Of a stretch of DNA of 64,000 bases, positions 42,183 to 50,711 are shown piece by piece. This stretch comes from Actinomadura pelletieri DSM 43383. Lineage in GTDB: Bacteria > Actinomycetota > Actinomycetes > Streptosporangiales > Streptosporangiaceae. Numbering within the stretch: the stretch's first letter is position 1; each line of letters begins with the position of its first letter. The notes beneath the pieces are model-generated. The model saw only the letters and a program-made list of their open reading frames with translations, made no database searches and was not told the DNA's origin. The stretch covers positions 372,001-436,000 of the forward strand of contig NZ_RBWU01000007.1 of assembly GCF_003634705.1 (NCBI RefSeq), in the 5' to 3' direction. Made by a program: the position numbers and the translations under genes.

Positions 42183-43336
42183 GCACGGGCGAATGGCAGG
42201 TGCTCGTCCGGGACGCCGACCGCCGCGTCATCGGCGAGGTCACCGGGGAGAACGACCTGGAGGTGATCGACCGGCATCTCGCCGTCGGCGCCTGGAAGGT
42301 CACCGTGGACGCGGCGTCCCATGACGCGGTGCTGCTGCGCGAAGGCGCCGGCATCGTGTTCCTTCGGGACGGCGAGATCGTGTTCTCCGGTCCGACCCGG
42401 CAGATCGAGCGGGTCCAGAGCGCCGACGACGGTGGTATGGGCACGCTCATTGCGTCGGGCGCGTGTGACAAGGCGTGGCTGAGCCGGCTGGTGTGGCCCG
42501 TTCCGGGCACGGCGATCCCGGAGACCGGCACGACCTTCCCGGTCGAGTCGTACGAGTTGCCGTCGGCGCCCGCGGAGACGGTGCTGCGCACGCTCGTCGA
42601 CAAGCACGCCGGTCCCGGGGCCGCTGTGTCGCGGCGGGTGCCGGGGTTGATCCTGGCCGCGGACGGGGCGCGCGGCACGCCGGTGTCGGTGTCCTCGCGG
42701 TTCGGTGTGCTGCTCGACACCCTTTTCGAGCTGGGCGCGCGCGGCGGGGTCGGCTTCGACGTGGTGCAGCGGCCGGGCGGCTCCCTGGAGTTCGCGGTCT
42801 ATCCCGAGCGTGACCGGCGGGAGGCCGCGCGGTTCTCGATCGAGCTGGGCAACCTCCGGTCGTACCAGTACACGCTGACCCCGCCCGAGGCCACGTTCGT
42901 GATCGTGGCCGACGACAAGGAGAAGACCGCCCGCAGGTTCTACGGCTTCGACCGGCCCGACCCGGGTTGGCCCGGCCTGCGGGCCGAGGACTTCGTGGAC
43001 GGTGCCGATCTCGGCACGACCGACCCGGTCGGGACCGCGCGGACCCAGGCGAACACCCGGCTGGACGAGACCGCGGGACGGGCCGCCGTCACCTTCGAGC
43101 CGATCGATACCGAGGCGGTCGTGCTCGGCCGCGACTACCGCAAGGGCGACCGGGTGAGCCTGGAGATCGACGGAGTCCAGGTCGACGACCTGGTCCGCGA
43201 GATCCGCTACACCCGCACGGCCGGCGAGGGACAGGTCGTCGTGCCGATCGTCGGGGCCGACGAGCAACGTCCGCGCATCTATGAGCAGCTGACACGGCTG
43301 CGCCGCAGGATTCACAGCAGAGAGACGAGGCGATAG
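42179..43336 (+). CDS. Gp37-like tail tip protein
   Basis: This 385-residue protein starts at GTG 42179 within the previous stop. It opens with WQVLVRDADRRVIGEVTGENDLEVIDRHLAVGAWKVTV and contains RFYGFDRPDP and a C-terminal region with YRKGDRVSLEIDGVQVDDLVREI. This resembles the ReqiPepy6 Gp37-like family found in actinophage tails at the position of the tail-associated lysin or tip hub. No lysozyme or peptidase motif is visible. It likely forms the tip below the Dit ring. Confidence 0.83.
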   Translation: MSTGEWQVLVRDADRRVIGEVTGENDLEVIDRHLAVGAWKVTVDAASHDAVLLREGAGIVFLRDGEIVFSGPTRQIERVQSADDGGMGTLIASGACDKAWLSRLVWPVPGTAIPETGTTFPVESYELPSAPAETVLRTLVDKHAGPGAAVSRRVPGLILAADGARGTPVSVSSRFGVLLDTLFELGARGGVGFDVVQRPGGSLEFAVYPERDRREAARFSIELGNLRSYQYTLTPPEATFVIVADDKEKTARRFYGFDRPDPGWPGLRAEDFVDGADLGTTDPVGTARTQANTRLDETAGRAAVTFEPIDTEAVVLGRDYRKGDRVSLEIDGVQVDDLVREIRYTRTAGEGQVVVPIVGADEQRPRIYEQLTRLRRRIHSRETRR

Positions 43337-43338
43337 CC

Positions 43339-44280
43339 ATGACCGAGAAGTCGGGAGTCTTCGCGGGCAACCCGATCGCGACGGAGATCGAGCTGGCCCG
43401 GTTGTTCCAGGGTTTCCAGCTCGACGGGGTGCGCGGCAACCCGAACGACACCGCCTGCCAGGTGATCCCGGACGGCGGGCTCAACATCAAGGTACGGACC
43501 GGATACGCGCATGTGGCCGGTTACTGGTATGAGTCGCTCGGGGACGGGGAGGTCCGCGCCGTCGCGGCCAATGCCGCCACCCAGCCGCGCAAGGACCTGG
43601 TGGTGCTGCGCGCCGACCCGGAGGCCGACAAGGTCACGGTGGCGATCCGCCAGGGGACGCCGCTGCTGCCCGACCCGGTGCGGCAGCAGGGCGGCGTCTG
43701 GGAGCTGCCGCTGGCACGGGTGCGGGTGGCGCCCGGGGCCGCCTCCATCGGCGTGGCCGACATCGAGGACGCCCGGGAGTTCGCCGGGACGACGATCGCG
43801 CCGAGCCACTCCACCGACCGGCCCGACAGACCCGCGATGGGGCAGCTCATCTACGAGACGAACACCGGCCGGTGGGTGGGCTACACGGGCGGCACCACCC
43901 CCTGGCGGACGGTGGCGGAGGACACCGGTTGGATCAACCTGTCACCCGCCTGGACGGACGTCTGGCAGGTCGGCTGGGCACTGAAGGCCCGCCGCCTCAA
44001 CGGGATCTGCTACCTGCGCGGCGCGCTGCGCCGCATCAAGTCCACCTACGGCAAGGGTGACGCGGACGGGACGCTGCTGACGATCCTGCCCGCCAACCTG
44101 CGGCCCTTCGAGCGGCATTCGCCCGCCATGGTCTGTGACCACGGCAGCAAGGGCGGCTACGTCGTCCCGGGCCGCATGGACATCAATCCCGACAACGGCG
44201 AGGTGCGGCTCATGCATGTCAGCGCCGACGTTCCGGTCGGCCACTACGCCTTCTTGTCCACCACCTGGATCGGGCGATGA
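43339..44280 (+). CDS. Tail tip / receptor-binding protein
   Basis: This 313-residue protein starts 2 bases after the previous stop, with AGAGACGAGGCGATAGCC upstream. Residues 1-155 form a baseplate-like beta domain (IATEIELARLFQGFQLDGVRGN; RKDLVVLRADPEADKVTVAIRQG). Residues 190-313 are beta rich with WINLSPAW and end YAFLSTTWIGR, similar to trimeric fibre heads. I infer a fibre or receptor-binding role from position and shape. It shows no enzymatic motif. Confidence 0.75.
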   Translation: MTEKSGVFAGNPIATEIELARLFQGFQLDGVRGNPNDTACQVIPDGGLNIKVRTGYAHVAGYWYESLGDGEVRAVAANAATQPRKDLVVLRADPEADKVTVAIRQGTPLLPDPVRQQGGVWELPLARVRVAPGAASIGVADIEDAREFAGTTIAPSHSTDRPDRPAMGQLIYETNTGRWVGYTGGTTPWRTVAEDTGWINLSPAWTDVWQVGWALKARRLNGICYLRGALRRIKSTYGKGDADGTLLTILPANLRPFERHSPAMVCDHGSKGGYVVPGRMDINPDNGEVRLMHVSADVPVGHYAFLSTTWIGR

Positions 44281-44370
44281 GAACGGCACCGGCGGGCACT
44301 GGCCCGGCGCGCGGCGCGCGGACGAGGAAGACGGACATGAACGGTTGTGGCGAAGGGACGGTGGCCTGAG

Positions 44371-45456
44371 ATGGCCCGACACACGTTCGGCGGCGGAATC
44401 GCCGACTACGTCGTGCAGTACGGAGAGGGCGGCGAGCTGCGACTGGCGGCGAACGCCCAGATCACCTTCTGGGACGCGTCGTCCGGCGGCGCGCAGATCA
44501 CCGAGCTGGTCGACATGACCGACGAGCCCATCGCGAACGGTGTGGTGACGGCCGACGGCAACGGCGCGATCCCGGCCTTCGGACGGGGCCCCGAAGGCGT
44601 CCGGGCGATGTGGGCGGCGGCCTCGCTGAACGGGCAGGGCCCGCGTCGGCTGATGCTCGCCTCCGACTCCGGCGACGAACTCGCCGACATCCAGGGGCGG
44701 CTCGTGGAGATCGAGGAGAAGCTCTCGGGCGTCGGGGTGATCACGGTGGCGCCGACCGCGCCCACCGCGCCCGGCATCGGCGACGTGTGGATCGACACCT
44801 CGACACCGTCGAGTAACGAGCCGCTGGCGTTCCGGGCGGCGAGCGGGGCGGCCGGGAACTTCGGACCGAGCATCACCTGCCCGCTGCCGAACGGGATCGT
44901 TCCCGGCGACTATGTGATCGCCGTCCTGTCGCTCAACGCCAACGCCGGGCAGAACATCGCCCCCCCGCCCGCGGGCTGGACCGAACTGGTGCCCTCGGTG
45001 CTGATCGGCGGCGACACGAGGGCCGCCGTGTACGGCACGACCTACGCCGCCGGACAGCCGGACCCCACGTGGACGTTCACCGCGGACGTCAAGGCGACCG
45101 TCGGGCTCGCCGCCTACGCCAACGCCGACCCGGACGTGCAGGTCGGGGCCGTCTACCAGCGTTCGGCGGTGGTCGCGGAGATCGACGCCCCGTCCATCAC
45201 CACGACGGAGCCGGGCATGCGCGTCGTCTGCGCCTACGCGGAGAAGAGCACGGTGGCGACCGTGATCGATCATCCCCCGGGCACCGAGCGGCGGTTGGCC
45301 CAGTTCGGCAACGGGGCCAACACCGTTCCGTCCGTGCTGCTGTGCGACTTCGCCCAGCCCGTCGCGGGAGCGACCGGTACCCGGACCGCCGTCTGGAACG
45401 TCACGTCCAACAACGGGCTCGGCGTGCAGATCGGGCTCCGACGCAGGAGCGAGTGA
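44371..45456 (+). CDS. Tail tip / fibre protein
   Basis: This 361-residue protein has an N-terminal part (FGGGIADYVVQYGEGGELRL; NAQITFWDASSGGAQITEL) common in actinophage tail fibre proteins, a short coiled-coil-like segment (DIQGRLVEIEEKLSGVG) near residue 110, then a low-complexity TAPTAPG linker and a C-terminal beta domain. The stop overlaps the next ATG (TGATG). The ATG at 44371 lacks a strong ribosome binding site. It may form a trimeric fibre that determines host range. Confidence 0.75.
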   Translation: MARHTFGGGIADYVVQYGEGGELRLAANAQITFWDASSGGAQITELVDMTDEPIANGVVTADGNGAIPAFGRGPEGVRAMWAAASLNGQGPRRLMLASDSGDELADIQGRLVEIEEKLSGVGVITVAPTAPTAPGIGDVWIDTSTPSSNEPLAFRAASGAAGNFGPSITCPLPNGIVPGDYVIAVLSLNANAGQNIAPPPAGWTELVPSVLIGGDTRAAVYGTTYAAGQPDPTWTFTADVKATVGLAAYANADPDVQVGAVYQRSAVVAEIDAPSITTTEPGMRVVCAYAEKSTVATVIDHPPGTERRLAQFGNGANTVPSVLLCDFAQPVAGATGTRTAVWNVTSNNGLGVQIGLRRRSE

Positions 45457-46784
45457 TGGCCGAACTCGTCTACGGCTGGGTGGGCGGCACCACGGCCACG
45501 GCGGCGCGGTTCACCGTGTGCACCACGGACGCGCCGCAGGTGCGGGTCGCGGTGTCGAACACGCCGGACATGGCGAACGCCGTCCGCTCGACACCGCAGA
45601 CGCCCGACGGACGCGGGCTGTCGAAACACGAGGTGACCGGCCTGCCCGCGGACACCGCGCGGTACTGGACGGTGGAGGTCGACGGCGTGGCGCTGCCGGG
45701 CACCGGCCGGTTCCGCACGCTGCCGGTGCCGGGGTCGCAGGCCGATTTCGGCTTCTGCTTCTCCGGTGACCGCGTCAAGAACTCCGACCACGTGGTGTAC
45801 GACCGGATCCGCGCCATGGACCCGCTCCAATTCCTCTTCCTCGGGGATCTGCACTACGACGACGTCGACTCCGCCGACCAGGCCGAGTACGACGTGCGGC
45901 ATCGGACGGCGCTGTCGAGACCCCGGTACGCCCGCCTCATCCGCGAAGTCCCCACGGTCCACACATGGGACAACCACGACTTCACCGGAACCGGCGGCTG
46001 GTCGGGATCGGTGGGTGCGCAGGCGGTTCGGCGGTCGCTGCTGGACCACGGGACGTTCTATCCGCTCGCCGGTGAGCAGCTCTACTACACCTGGGTGGTG
46101 GGGCGGTGCCGGTTCATCATGCTCGACACCCGCGGAGGGCGGTCCCGGCCCACGGCCCCGGACGGGGCCGGCAAGTCGCTGCTCGGCGCGGCCCAGAAGC
46201 AGTGGTACCTGGAGCTGCTGCGCAAGGCGTCCGAACCGGTGATCTTCGTGGTGGAGTCCTTTCCGCACCGTCCCAGCACCGGGGACCGGTGGCTCGAGTA
46301 CCGGGCCGAGTACGACGAGATCAACGCGTTCGTCAACGCGCTCGGCGTCGGCTCGCGGATGGTGCTGCTCAGCGCCGACATGCATGTGGTCGCCGCGGAC
46401 GACGGGCGCAACTCCCGGATCGGGGCGATGGAGCTGGTCGCCGCGCCCCTCGACCAGGGGAGCGGCGGGGGCGGCGGCACCTGGCAGATCGGGCCGATCG
46501 CGCCGCCCGATGGAACCGGGCAGTTCGGGCACGTCCAGGTGAACGACACGGGCACCTCGATCACGGTGACCTTCACGGGCTACGACCACAACGGCACCGT
46601 GCTGGCCACCCTGGCGAAGGAGTTCCCGGTGACCGACCACCGCCCGACGCCCCGCACGACCCTGCGGGCGCGCACCGAGGACGGGTGGTACGACGCTCCC
46701 GTCCTGGCCGGGACGGATTCCGGCGCGGGCACGGAGTTGACCCCCGCCCGCGCGTGGACCTGGCAGGGCGAGGACTGGGGTTGA
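45456..46784 (+). CDS. PhoD-like phosphatase in the tail operon
   Basis: This 442-residue protein has an N-terminal fibronectin-like domain (WVGGTTATAARF; ARYWTVEVDGV) and a metallophosphoesterase domain with FLGDLHYDD near residue 130, WDNHDF near 173 and SADMHV near 307. These supply the metal-binding Asp, Asn and His residues of PhoD-type enzymes, which hydrolyse phosphodiesters; teichoic acids are one known class of substrate. Its place among tip genes suggests that it cuts cell-wall polymer on the target cell. There is no signal peptide, in keeping with a structural protein. That the enzyme is on the tail is inference. Confidence 0.85.
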   Translation: MAELVYGWVGGTTATAARFTVCTTDAPQVRVAVSNTPDMANAVRSTPQTPDGRGLSKHEVTGLPADTARYWTVEVDGVALPGTGRFRTLPVPGSQADFGFCFSGDRVKNSDHVVYDRIRAMDPLQFLFLGDLHYDDVDSADQAEYDVRHRTALSRPRYARLIREVPTVHTWDNHDFTGTGGWSGSVGAQAVRRSLLDHGTFYPLAGEQLYYTWVVGRCRFIMLDTRGGRSRPTAPDGAGKSLLGAAQKQWYLELLRKASEPVIFVVESFPHRPSTGDRWLEYRAEYDEINAFVNALGVGSRMVLLSADMHVVAADDGRNSRIGAMELVAAPLDQGSGGGGGTWQIGPIAPPDGTGQFGHVQVNDTGTSITVTFTGYDHNGTVLATLAKEFPVTDHRPTPRTTLRARTEDGWYDAPVLAGTDSGAGTELTPARAWTWQGEDWG

Positions 46785-46801
46785 GAGAGGGAGGAACGAA
46801 C

Positions 46802-46948
46802 ATGCTCGTCGCATCGTCCCCACCGGGGACCCCGGAGAACTCGAAGGATCCGGAGACTCCGGACGAGCGGGACCGGAAACCGCGTTCGGACGAACGGCGG
46901 GCCCCGGTCCCCGATTCGGCCCGGTCCGTCCGCCGGACGTCGCCGTGA
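46802..46948 (+). CDS. Short basic, proline-rich protein
   Basis: This 48-residue ORF is supported by a strong GAGGGAGGAACGAAC box just before the ATG and by overlap of its TGA with the GTG of the next gene (GTGA). The peptide is Pro/Arg/Asp/Ser-rich and probably disordered. I do not recognise it. It may simply couple translation of the downstream gene. Confidence 0.6.
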   Translation: MLVASSPPGTPENSKDPETPDERDRKPRSDERRAPVPDSARSVRRTSP

Positions 46949-47178
46949 GCGGCGACACTCCGGGCGTCGTCATCACCACCCGGGACATCTACGACAAGGT
47001 CGTCGAGGTCGGCGGCAAGGTCGACGGGATGCTCGCCGCCCACGAGCGCATCCGCGAGCAGGTCGGCGACCACGAGGAGCGGCTGCGCGCGGCGGAACGC
47101 TGGCGTTACGCGCTGCCGGTCTCGGTCCTGCTGGGCGGGCTCTCGGCCACGTCCACCCTTCTGGCGACGCTGCTGTGA
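46945..47178 (+). CDS. Small coiled-coil membrane protein
   Basis: This 77-residue protein has a charged helical part (IYDKVVEVGGKVDGMLAAHERIREQVGDHEERLRAAERW) and a C-terminal membrane segment (ALPVSVLLGGLSATSTLLATLL). This resembles XhlA-type or DUF2746-like phage proteins found beside holins. Start GTG 46945, overlapping the previous stop. Probably part of the lysis module. Confidence 0.72.
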   Translation: MSGDTPGVVITTRDIYDKVVEVGGKVDGMLAAHERIREQVGDHEERLRAAERWRYALPVSVLLGGLSATSTLLATLL

Positions 47179-47225
47179 CGTAGCCGCCGCCGCCAAGCGC
47201 CCCTCGTGGCGTCCCCGCATATCGC

Positions 47226-47254
47226 GAGCCCCCGCCGGTCACCGGCGGGGGCTC
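47226..47254 (+). terminator. Strong hairpin within the lysis module
   Basis: GAGCCCCCGCCGG and CCGGCGGGGGCTC form a perfect 13-bp stem with loop TCA, 47 bp after the coiled-coil gene. It may reduce transcription of the holin and amidase relative to the structural genes. Confidence 0.7.
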
Positions 47255-47287
47255 CCGCATTTCGCAGGCAATTCACAAGGAGCCGTC

Positions 47288-47536
47288 ATGCTCGACAGCG
47301 TCATCCGAACACTCGTCCCGCTCGTCGCGGGTCTGCTGCTGACCCAGGCCGCCAAGCTCGGCCTGGACATCTCCGAGGGGACCGTGACCGAACTGGTCAC
47401 CGTCCTTGCCACCGCCGCCTACTACATCCTCGGCCGCCTCACCGAGGCCCGGCTTCCCCGGCTCGGCGGGGCGCTGCTGTCACTCGGTCTGACCCGCCGC
47501 GTGCCGAACTACACCCGGCGCGGAGGTGCGTCGTGA
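47288..47536 (+). CDS. Holin-like small membrane protein
   Basis: This 82-residue protein has two hydrophobic segments (IRTLVPLVAGLLLTQAAKLG and TVTELVTVLATAAYYILG) and a basic tail. An AAGGAG box precedes the ATG. It sits directly before the amidase gene and overlaps it by 4 bp. Its shape resembles short actinophage holins that permeabilise the membrane. A tailocin would need such a protein to be released. Confidence 0.78.
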   Translation: MLDSVIRTLVPLVAGLLLTQAAKLGLDISEGTVTELVTVLATAAYYILGRLTEARLPRLGGALLSLGLTRRVPNYTRRGGAS

Positions 47537-48309
47537 GGCTCGTCTCCCGCATGGGGTGGGGCGCCCGCGCGTCCCGCGGCGCGACCCGGCTGTCCTCGAC
47601 CCGGGGAGTGAAGATCCACTACACCGGTTCGCGGGTCGATCCCCGGCTGGCCACCGACCACGGGCGCTGCGACGACGCGGTCCGCGGCATCCAGCGCTCC
47701 CATATGGAAAGCCGGGGCTGGAACGACATCGGGTACAGCATGATCTGCTGCCCGCACGGTCATGTGTACGTCGGCCGGGGCCCGAACCGGCTCCCGGCCG
47801 CCAACGGTCCCGGCCTCAACTCCGGCCACTACGCGGTCCTGGGGCTGGTCGGCAACAGCGGTCTGACCGAGCCGACGGACGCGATGCTGCACGGCATCCG
47901 GGACGCGATCGACTACCTGCGTCGCGAGGGCGGCGCCGGGAAGGAGATCAAGGGTCACCGGGACGGCTACGGGACCGACTGCCCCGGCAAGGCCCTGTAC
48001 GCGTGGGTGCGCGCGGGCGCCCCCCGTCCCGGCGGCACGGCCACCCCACCGGCGCCGCCGCGGCCGGGGGAGAAGGCGCCGGCGTGGCCCGGACGGCTGC
48101 TCGCCCAGCCGCCGATCGTTCGCGGCGACGACGTGCGGACGTGGCAGGCGCGGATGCGCGAGCGGGGCTGGGACCTCACGGCGGACGGCGCGTACGGGCC
48201 GAGGTCGGAGTCCGTCTGCCGGTCGTTCCAGGCCGAGAAGCGCCTGACCGTGGACGGTGTCGTCGGCCCGCTCACCTGGCGGGCGGCCTGGGAGTCCCCG
48301 GTCACCTGA
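47533..48309 (+). CDS. N-acetylmuramoyl-L-alanine amidase with peptidoglycan-binding domain
   Basis: This 258-residue endolysin starts at GTG 47533 in the holin stop. Residues 1-160 form the amidase domain, with zinc ligands His29 (KIHYTG), His142 (GHRDGYGTDC) and Cys150. A Pro-rich linker (PGGTATPPAPPRPGEK) leads to a C-terminal peptidoglycan-binding domain (VRGDDVRTWQARMRERG; DGAYGPRSE). It cuts the stem peptide from the glycan and is probably the release enzyme for the tail particles. No signal peptide, so it depends on the holin. Confidence 0.93.
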   Translation: MRLVSRMGWGARASRGATRLSSTRGVKIHYTGSRVDPRLATDHGRCDDAVRGIQRSHMESRGWNDIGYSMICCPHGHVYVGRGPNRLPAANGPGLNSGHYAVLGLVGNSGLTEPTDAMLHGIRDAIDYLRREGGAGKEIKGHRDGYGTDCPGKALYAWVRAGAPRPGGTATPPAPPRPGEKAPAWPGRLLAQPPIVRGDDVRTWQARMRERGWDLTADGAYGPRSESVCRSFQAEKRLTVDGVVGPLTWRAAWESPVT

Positions 48310-48317
48310 CCGGAGAC

Positions 48318-48373
48318 GGCGGCACCCTGGGTACGGGAGGCCCCGGACGGGCACGGGGCCTCCCGGTGCCGCC
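48318..48373 (+). terminator. Large hairpin ending the tail locus
   Basis: GGCGGCACC pairs with GGTGCCGCC, and inside it GGGAGGCCCC pairs with GGGGCCTCCC. The nested stem lies 8 bp after the amidase stop and before the convergent deaminase gene. Confidence 0.85.
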
Positions 48374-48385
48374 ACCGGGCCGCGT

Positions 48386-48814
48386 CTACAGCAGGTGCGC
48401 GTTCGGTTCGCGGGCCCGGTCGGCGAGTTCGGGCAGCTCGACGACCTCGACGCCCGCCGCGGCGAGGATCTCCGCGCCCGTCCCCGCGGCGAACAGCGCC
48501 GGCTCCCGCCACGCGAACACGACCCGGCGGGCGCCCGACGCGACGATCAGTTCCGCGCACGGGCGGGGACGCGACGCCCGTCGCCCGCACGGCTCCAGCG
48601 AGCTGTAGACGGTCGCGCCGGTGAGGTCGGCGTCGGTCCTGGCGAGGGCGGCCTCCTCGGCGTGGTCGTTCGGGTCGTGGTCCCGGGAGTGGCCGCGCGA
48701 GATCTCCCGTCCGTCGGCGCCGACGACGACCGCGCCGACCGAGAACGCGGTGCGGGACGGCGGGCACAGCGCCGCCAGGTCGCAGGCCAGCGCCAGCCAC
48801 CCGAGGTCATCCAC
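48386..48814 (-). CDS. RibD-type deaminase domain protein
   Basis: This protein of about 142 residues has the cytidine/deoxycytidylate deaminase zinc motifs: HAEEAAL with the His and catalytic Glu, and SLEPCGRRASRPRPC with two Cys ligands. The wider spacing and fused context match the deaminase half of RibD. The GTG at 48814 overlaps the end of the reductase gene by 8 bp. Its partner is upstream, so the two halves of RibD are separate proteins here and in reversed order. It probably deaminates a pyrimidine ring in riboflavin biosynthesis or a related pathway. Confidence 0.83.
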   Translation of the reverse strand: MDDLGWLALACDLAALCPPSRTAFSVGAVVVGADGREISRGHSRDHDPNDHAEEAALARTDADLTGATVYSSLEPCGRRASRPRPCAELIVASGARRVVFAWREPALFAAGTGAEILAAAGVEVVELPELADRAREPNAHLL

Positions 48815-49493
48815 GGGAGCCGCCGACGAGGTAGCGCAGCAGCGCGAGGTCGCCGATGCGGGTGACCTCGGCGAGTCGCATCGGACGGTCCGGCGACTGC
48901 GGGAACACCCCGGACCGGACGAAACGCGGCGCGGACGGGTCACCGACGAAGAACGGCGCGACGACGAGCTGCAACTCGTCCACGACCCCGCTCGTCAGGA
49001 ACAGCGTGTGGACGCCCCCGCCGCCCTCGACCATCAGCCGCCGCACGCCGCGTCCGGCGAGGTCGCCGAGCATCGTGGCCAGCGCGAACGGTTCACCGGC
49101 GTCGACGACCTCGGCGACGCCGTCCAGCGTCGATGTCAACCGCGCCGCCGTGGCGGACGGCGCGTACACCAGCTTCGGCGACTCGCCCGTGGTGAAGAAC
49201 CGCGCGCCGGGGTCGAGTTCGCCGCTCCAGGTCAGCGTCACCTTCGTCAGGTCGGGCGGCTGGCCGCGCCCGGCCCGAGTCTCCCGCCGCCGCGCCGACT
49301 TGATCAGCAGCCGAGGGTCGTCGGCGCGGATCGTTCCGGCGCCCACGAGGATCGCGTCGCACCCCGCCCGTACCGCGTCGACGCGGTCCCAGTCGGCGGC
49401 GCTGGACAGCCGCAGCCGCTCCGGGCTCGCGTCGTCGATGTATCCGTCGGCGGACATCGCGCAACTCAACAGCACGTAGGGGCGTTCGCTCAC
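48807..49493 (-). CDS. RibD C-terminal / dihydrofolate reductase-like reductase
   Basis: This 228-residue protein begins RPYVLLSCAMSADGYIDD, the typical N-terminus of RibD-C reductases, and has DAILVGAGTIRADDPRLL and VRRLMVEGGGGVHT, which form the NADPH and substrate sites. It starts with GTG and overlaps the deaminase gene downstream by 8 bp, so the pair is co-translated. Other riboflavin genes are absent from the window, so this could be a second copy serving a specialised pathway. Confidence 0.88.
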   Translation of the reverse strand: MSERPYVLLSCAMSADGYIDDASPERLRLSSAADWDRVDAVRAGCDAILVGAGTIRADDPRLLIKSARRRETRAGRGQPPDLTKVTLTWSGELDPGARFFTTGESPKLVYAPSATAARLTSTLDGVAEVVDAGEPFALATMLGDLAGRGVRRLMVEGGGGVHTLFLTSGVVDELQLVVAPFFVGDPSAPRFVRSGVFPQSPDRPMRLAEVTRIGDLALLRYLVGGSRG

Positions 49494-49580
49494 GCAGTCA
49501 CCCTATTCGAAGACTGTTTCGAGGCACTTCGGCGTTTCTGCTCCGGATCTGACGGAGGGGACGCCTAGGGTTGCTGCGAC

Positions 49581-50711
49581 ATGCGACTCCTGCACACCTC
49601 CGACTGGCATCTCGGCAGATCGTTCCACCGCGAGGACCTGCTGGCCGCGCAGGCGGTGTTCGTCGACCATCTGGTCGCGACCGTCGAGGCGGAGCGGGTC
49701 GACTGTGTGCTGATCTCCGGGGACGTCTACGACCGGGCGCTGCCCGCCGTCGACGCCGTCCGGCTGTGCAACGAGGCGCTGGAGCGGCTCGCCGCCCACA
49801 CCCGGGTCGTCCTCATCGCGGGCAACCACGACTCGGCCCGCCGGCTCGGCTTCGGGTCGGCGCTGATGGACGCCGCCGGAGTGCACGTCCGCACCGACTT
49901 CACCGCCGTGGGCGACCCCGTCGTCGTCGGCGACGCGGCGATCTACGGCATCCCCTACCTGGAACCCGAACTCGTCCGGCATCCGTGGGACCTCCCCGAA
50001 CGCAGCCACGCCGCCGCGTTGACCGAGGCGATGCGCCGTGTCCGTGACGACGCCGCGAACCGTCCCGGCCTGCGCTCGGTGGTGCTGGCGCACGCGTTCG
50101 TGACCGGCGGCGAGTCCAGCGAGAGCGAACGCGACATCTCCGTCGGCGGCTCGTCGCAGGTGGCGGCGTCGGTGTTCGACGGTGTCGACTACGCGGCGCT
50201 CGGCCACCTGCACGGCCGCTGGGCGGTCACCGACCGCGTCCGCTACTCCGGTTCCCCGATCGCGTACTCGTTCTCCGAGGACAGGCACGTCAAGGGGTCC
50301 TGGCTGATCGACCTGCGTGAGGACGGCATGGCGGCGGAGTTCGTCGAGGCCCCGGTGCCGCGCCGCCTCGCCCGCGTCCGCGGACGCCTCGACGACCTCC
50401 TCACCGACTCGTCGTTCGACCGGTTCGAGGACCACTGGCTCCAGGTGACGCTCACCGACTCGCGCCGTCCGTCCGCCGCGATGGAACGGCTGCGCCGCCG
50501 TTTCCCGCACACGCTCGTGCTCGGCTTCGACCCGGGCGACGACGCGTCCGACCGCGCCCGCCCCTGGAGCGACCGCGTCCGCGGCCGATCCGACCTCGAC
50601 ATCGCCGGTGACTTCGTCGCCGAGGTCACCGACGGTCCCGCGACCGCCGCCGAGCGCGACCTCCTCCATGACGCGTTCGAGGCGTGCCGCCGGAAGGAGG
50701 CCATGGCGTGA
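49581..50711 (+). CDS. sbcD: Exonuclease SbcD
   Basis: This 376-residue protein has the Mre11-type phosphodiesterase motifs DWHLGRSF, GDVYDR, GNHDS, a HAF motif and GHLHG, in order within residues 8-215, and a C-terminal capping domain. It forms the nuclease of the SbcCD complex, which cuts hairpins and processes broken DNA ends. The stop overlaps the sbcC start by 4 bp, matching the fixed stoichiometry of the complex. Start ATG with no strong ribosome binding site. Confidence 0.96.
   Translation: MRLLHTSDWHLGRSFHREDLLAAQAVFVDHLVATVEAERVDCVLISGDVYDRALPAVDAVRLCNEALERLAAHTRVVLIAGNHDSARRLGFGSALMDAAGVHVRTDFTAVGDPVVVGDAAIYGIPYLEPELVRHPWDLPERSHAAALTEAMRRVRDDAANRPGLRSVVLAHAFVTGGESSESERDISVGGSSQVAASVFDGVDYAALGHLHGRWAVTDRVRYSGSPIAYSFSEDRHVKGSWLIDLREDGMAAEFVEAPVPRRLARVRGRLDDLLTDSSFDRFEDHWLQVTLTDSRRPSAAMERLRRRFPHTLVLGFDPGDDASDRARPWSDRVRGRSDLDIAGDFVAEVTDGPATAAERDLLHDAFEACRRKEAMA

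Larger units (their letters stand above)
28892..48309 (+). mobile_element. Capsid-less siphovirus-type tail locus, tailocin-like
   Basis: On the plus strand are a tail-terminator-like protein, tube, frameshifting chaperones, tape measure, distal tail protein, Gp37-like tip protein, tip or fibre proteins, a membrane-protein pair and an amidase. No terminase, portal, capsid protease, major capsid, head-tail adaptor, sheath, baseplate wedge, integrase or repeat-flanked attachment site was found. The set is what a flexible, non-contractile F-type tailocin needs. Between chaperones and tape measure lies an 8.7-kb block of regulators and DUF4429-SHOCT genes. A decayed prophage is the main alternative, but the tail frames are all intact. 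Confidence 0.75.

Noticed and set aside
28892..48309. Contractile injection system (sheath-bearing)
   Set aside because: No sheath, spike, baseplate wedge or AAA-remodelling gene of that class is present; tube and Dit-type genes are of siphovirus type.
28422..48385. Attachment sites or a tRNA flanking the tail locus
   Set aside because: I found no shared direct repeat at the two ends and no tRNA fold; the 24-bp repeat is confined to the leader and both copies are on the same side.
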